Positions 61,965-64,000 of a stretch of 64,000 nt of DNA are shown here, one piece after another. The translations under genes and the position numbers were made by a program. The notes under the pieces were generated by a model. It saw nothing but the letters and a program-made list of their open reading frames with translations. It searched no databases and had not been told where the DNA came from. Numbering within the stretch: position 1 is the first letter of the stretch; every line of letters starts with the position of its first letter. The DNA comes from Bergeyella cardium. GTDB taxonomy: Bacteria; Bacteroidota; Bacteroidia; Flavobacteriales; Weeksellaceae. The stretch covers positions 1 to 64,000 of the forward strand of contig NZ_QYCZ01000002.1 of the NCBI RefSeq assembly GCF_003614945.1, read 5' to 3'.

Positions 61965-62381
61965 TTAGTACTGCTCCAACAGATATTTTATTAAATCTGT
62001 GGTTGTAACAATTCCTACGAGCTTCTCACCATCGAGAACTGGAATAGAGTGGAAACTTTGTGTAGCTAAGATTTCTGCTACTTCCTTCACATTTGTGCTT
62101 GCCTGAACTGTAATAGGTGCTTTTGCCATAATCTGAGGAATTGTATACATATCATAAACCACTGATGATACATCCTCCTCTCCCTCTGTAACATCAGCAA
62201 AACTGATTCTCAGCAGATCAGAATAGCTTAATACCCCAAGAATTCTGTCTCCCTCTACCACAGGAATGTGGCGAATGTTATACTCTTTGAATAATCTCTC
62301 CGCATCGTAAAGAGATTGGGTCGTGTTAAGGGTTACTAACTCCTTAGTCATAATCTGTGATACTGGAACTCTTTGTTTCAT
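61965..62381 (-). CDS. Protein with two CBS domains
   Basis: A 138-residue protein made only of a CBS pair: residues 8-60 (IMTKELVTLNTTQSLYDAER, HIPVVEGDRILGVLSYSDLL) and 83-135 (IMAKAPITVQASTNVKEVAE, HSIPVLDGEKLVGIVTTTDL). Such Bateman modules bind adenine nucleotides and usually regulate another protein. The partner is not apparent. Monocistronic. A near-match box TATCTTTA lies about 60 bp upstream on the minus strand. Confidence 0.9.
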   Translation of the reverse strand: MKQRVPVSQIMTKELVTLNTTQSLYDAERLFKEYNIRHIPVVEGDRILGVLSYSDLLRISFADVTEGEEDVSSVVYDMYTIPQIMAKAPITVQASTNVKEVAEILATQSFHSIPVLDGEKLVGIVTTTDLIKYLLEQY

Positions 62382-62588
62382 TGTATAAAAATTTATTTAA
62401 TTGGTTAATGATTCTTATTCTTTCTTTTTACATTGTAAAGATACGACTTTTAGAAAGTCTTTCGGTATGATAAATAGCATTCAATATTAAATTTATTTAT
62501 TGTACCTTTAATGGCTTTTAGCTTAGGTATAATAAAAATTGTGCATTTATTAAAATTTAATTAATATTGCTACGAAATAATATAAATA

Positions 62589-62867
62589 ATGGCACTAGAT
62601 GATTATATGCTCCCCTGCCTAAATAAAAAACTCTTCGGTATAGAGTGCTTCGGCTGTGGTACGCAACGGGCTATATCCCTGATTTTTGAAGGTAAATTTG
62701 CAGAGGCATTCCAAATGTTTCCTGCAATTTATACTGTGCTGCTGTTTTTTGGCTTTATCATTATCAATTTTATAGATAAAAAACGAAATTATGGGAATAT
62801 TATCGTAGGATTAGCGATTATCAATGCGATTATTATGGTGATTTCTTACTTTATAAAGCATCATTAA
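62589..62867 (+). CDS. DUF2752 membrane protein
   Basis: A 92-residue protein with LPCLNKKLFGIECFGCGTQRA at its N-terminus, the family's conserved Cys block (CP..K..G..CPGCG.TRA in other members, here with CFGCG). Two transmembrane helices follow (about 45-60 and 70-88). DUF2752 proteins are small membrane proteins of unknown role. Next gene (CCC-motif protein) follows after 29 bp, a common pairing in Flavobacteriia. Confidence 0.85.
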   Translation: MALDDYMLPCLNKKLFGIECFGCGTQRAISLIFEGKFAEAFQMFPAIYTVLLFFGFIIINFIDKKRNYGNIIVGLAIINAIIMVISYFIKHH

Positions 62868-62896
62868 AAGAATAAATAATTTAAAATATACATAGA

Positions 62897-63283
62897 ATGG
62901 ATACACAAAATTTACAAAACACTCCTCAAGCGAATGAAAATCAATTTTCAACCTTTGAAAAGGAAAAATTGCCCAATGCTACGAGTGTACTTGTGCTAGG
63001 GATAGGTTCTATTATTACTTGTTGCTGTTATGGATTTATAGGGGTAATTTTAGGGGCTATTGGTTTAGTACTCGCAGGTAAAGACAGGAAACTCTACAGA
63101 GAAAATCCGTCTTTATACTCCAATTATAGCAACTTAAGCACAGGGAGAACCCTCTGTATTATCGGGATTATCCTAAGCTCTATCTACTTAGTCTATGCCA
63201 TAGTGGTTATTTCCTTTGTAGGCTTTAGCAATTTGCAAGACCCAAATGCTATAAATGCTGCTATTGAAGAACTATTTGATTAA
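62897..63283 (+). CDS. CCC-motif membrane protein
   Basis: A 128-residue protein: soluble Asn/Gln-rich N-terminus, then two membrane segments with the triple cysteine in GIGSIITCCCYGFIGVILG (Cys around 42-44). A cytoplasmic stretch with YRENPSLYSNYSNLSTGR lies between the two membrane segments. The family is named only for the CCC motif and its function is unknown. It is co-directional with the DUF2752 gene, which also has conserved cysteines near the membrane. Ends at a bidirectional terminator. Confidence 0.85.
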   Translation: MDTQNLQNTPQANENQFSTFEKEKLPNATSVLVLGIGSIITCCCYGFIGVILGAIGLVLAGKDRKLYRENPSLYSNYSNLSTGRTLCIIGIILSSIYLVYAIVVISFVGFSNLQDPNAINAAIEELFD

Positions 63284-63296
63284 TTCATCTAAAAAA

Positions 63297-63328
63297 TAAA
63301 AGACTACCCACATCGGTAGTCTTTTTTC
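63297..63328. terminator. Bidirectional terminator
   Basis: AAAGACTACC / GGTAGTCTTT stem with a CCACATC-type loop and a T run, between convergent genes. Confidence 0.9.
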
Positions 63329-63330
63329 TT

Positions 63331-64000
63331 TTATTGTTTCTCTGCCCAGAGCTGCATTTTCCTTTCTAAAACAGTGAGAGGCAAGCAACCTTGGCTCAAA
63401 AGCTCTCTATGAAACTCTGGAAGGCTAAACTTCTTACCCAATTCCTTTTCATATTTCGTGCGAAGCTCAATAATCTTTGCTTGACCTATCTTATAGCTCA
63501 GTGCCTGACCAGGCAATGCCATATATCGCTCTACTTCGGCAGTGGCAGCCGCTTCATCGTAGGCAATATTCCGAAGGAAGTACTTTATAGCGCCCTCTCT
63601 TGTAAGCTTTCCTGTGTGCAAGCCCGTGTCAATAACCAATCTCACCGCACGGAGCATCTGATCATTAAGCGCACCCAGCCTTTGATACGGGTCTTTATAT
63701 AATCCTAAATCCTTTCCAAGCGATTCGCAGTACAATGCCCAGCCTTCGCCATAGGCACCATACCATCCAAAGCGCATAAATTTAGGTAAGGACTCATTTT
63801 CTTGCTGTAAAGACACCTGGTAATGATGTCCAGGGATGGCTTCGTGCAAAAACAGAGACTCCATACCGCTCGTTACATTAAATTTGCTCGGTTCTGGTAG
63901 CGGAATGTAGAAAATCCCTGGTCGGGAGCCATCTGCCGAGCCCTGAATATACTCCGCACTTGCAGAAAGCTCTCTAAACTTCTCTGTTTGGCGAATTTCA
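63331..64000 (-). CDS. DUF885 family metallo-hydrolase, partial (C-terminal part)
   Basis: The frame is open to the right edge, so the 5' part is outside the window; about 223 codons are present. It carries HEAIPGHHYQ, the HExxxGH-type zinc motif of DUF885 proteins, and then EGWALYCESLGKDLGLY, which supplies the third ligand, and IGQAKIIELRTKYEKELG near the end. DUF885 proteins resemble metallopeptidases; most flavobacterial ones have an N-terminal lipoprotein signal, which cannot be checked here. Convergent with the CCC-motif gene. Confidence 0.9.
   Translation of the reverse strand, partial: EIRQTEKFRELSASAEYIQGSADGSRPGIFYIPLPEPSKFNVTSGMESLFLHEAIPGHHYQVSLQQENESLPKFMRFGWYGAYGEGWALYCESLGKDLGLYKDPYQRLGALNDQMLRAVRLVIDTGLHTGKLTREGAIKYFLRNIAYDEAAATAEVERYMALPGQALSYKIGQAKIIELRTKYEKELGKKFSLPEFHRELLSQGCLPLTVLERKMQLWAEKQ

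Overview
The window is a stretch of Bacteroidota chromosome, most likely from the flavobacterial family Weeksellaceae (the Chryseobacterium / Riemerella / Bergeyella group). Four things point there. First, Bacteroidota-type promoters of the form TAnnTTTG sit 10-60 bp in front of most genes or operons. Second, there is a complete alternative complex III operon (actABCDEF). Third, several families are typical of flavobacteria: DUF4271, DUF4296, DUF5689, DUF6261, 'CCC motif' membrane proteins, the bacillithiol-system protein YtxJ, and an OmpA protein with thrombospondin type 3 repeats. Fourth, outer-membrane TonB-dependent receptors and many lipoproteins occur. The genus cannot be fixed from the sequence alone. 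There is no prophage, insertion sequence, rRNA operon or cas gene.

Layout. 0-17.5 kb: housekeeping genes (alaS, rplU-rpmA, a polyprenol-phosphate mannosyltransferase, a HemD paralogue, yebC, ytxJ, folD, queE, recA, an OmpA porin, smpB, an ABC-F ATPase) with small lipoproteins, one of which is broken at a run of eight G. 17.5-21.1 kb: a small glycan cluster (QdtA/FdtA-like cupin, two GT4 and one GT2 glycosyltransferase). 21.1-26.1 kb: a compact hemA-hemC-hemD-hemE-tcdA-rnpA operon. 26.3-31.6 kb: two tRNA-Val genes behind folC, mreBCD and a gamma-carbonic-anhydrase-like protein. 31.7-40.3 kb: a NifU-like Fe-S carrier with hemH, lepA, tRNA-Asn, rseP, a degenerate ureohydrolase and metF. 40.3-48.8 kb: actA-F. 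49.3-56.4 kb: a SPOR protein, a secreted nuclease/phosphatase-fold enzyme, and a TonB receptor with a DUF5689 lipoprotein. 56.4-61.3 kb: an AT-rich accessory stretch with palindromic repeat arrays, a TonB receptor/DCC-thioredoxin pair, a decayed HTTM membrane-protein gene and a DUF6261 gene. 61.3-64 kb: FAH-family, CBS, DUF2752, CCC-motif and DUF885 genes.

Working together. Heme synthesis is well represented (hemA, C, D, E, H plus a second HemD-like gene). It is an obvious supply line for the seven c-type heme sites of ActA and ActE, which pass electrons from quinol onward. The Nfu-type carrier just upstream of ferrochelatase links Fe-S and heme metabolism. Envelope functions (MreBCD, RseP, OmpA, TonB receptors, lipoproteins, glycosyltransferases) make up most of the rest.

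Most unusual non-coding signal. At 56560-56940 an 18-bp palindrome recurs with a 42-bp period (four helical turns). It is followed by a 4 x 20-bp hairpin array, and a related style of array (41-bp period, 16-bp palindromes) lies at 9664-9783. Both loci lie between convergent genes and nothing annotated explains them.
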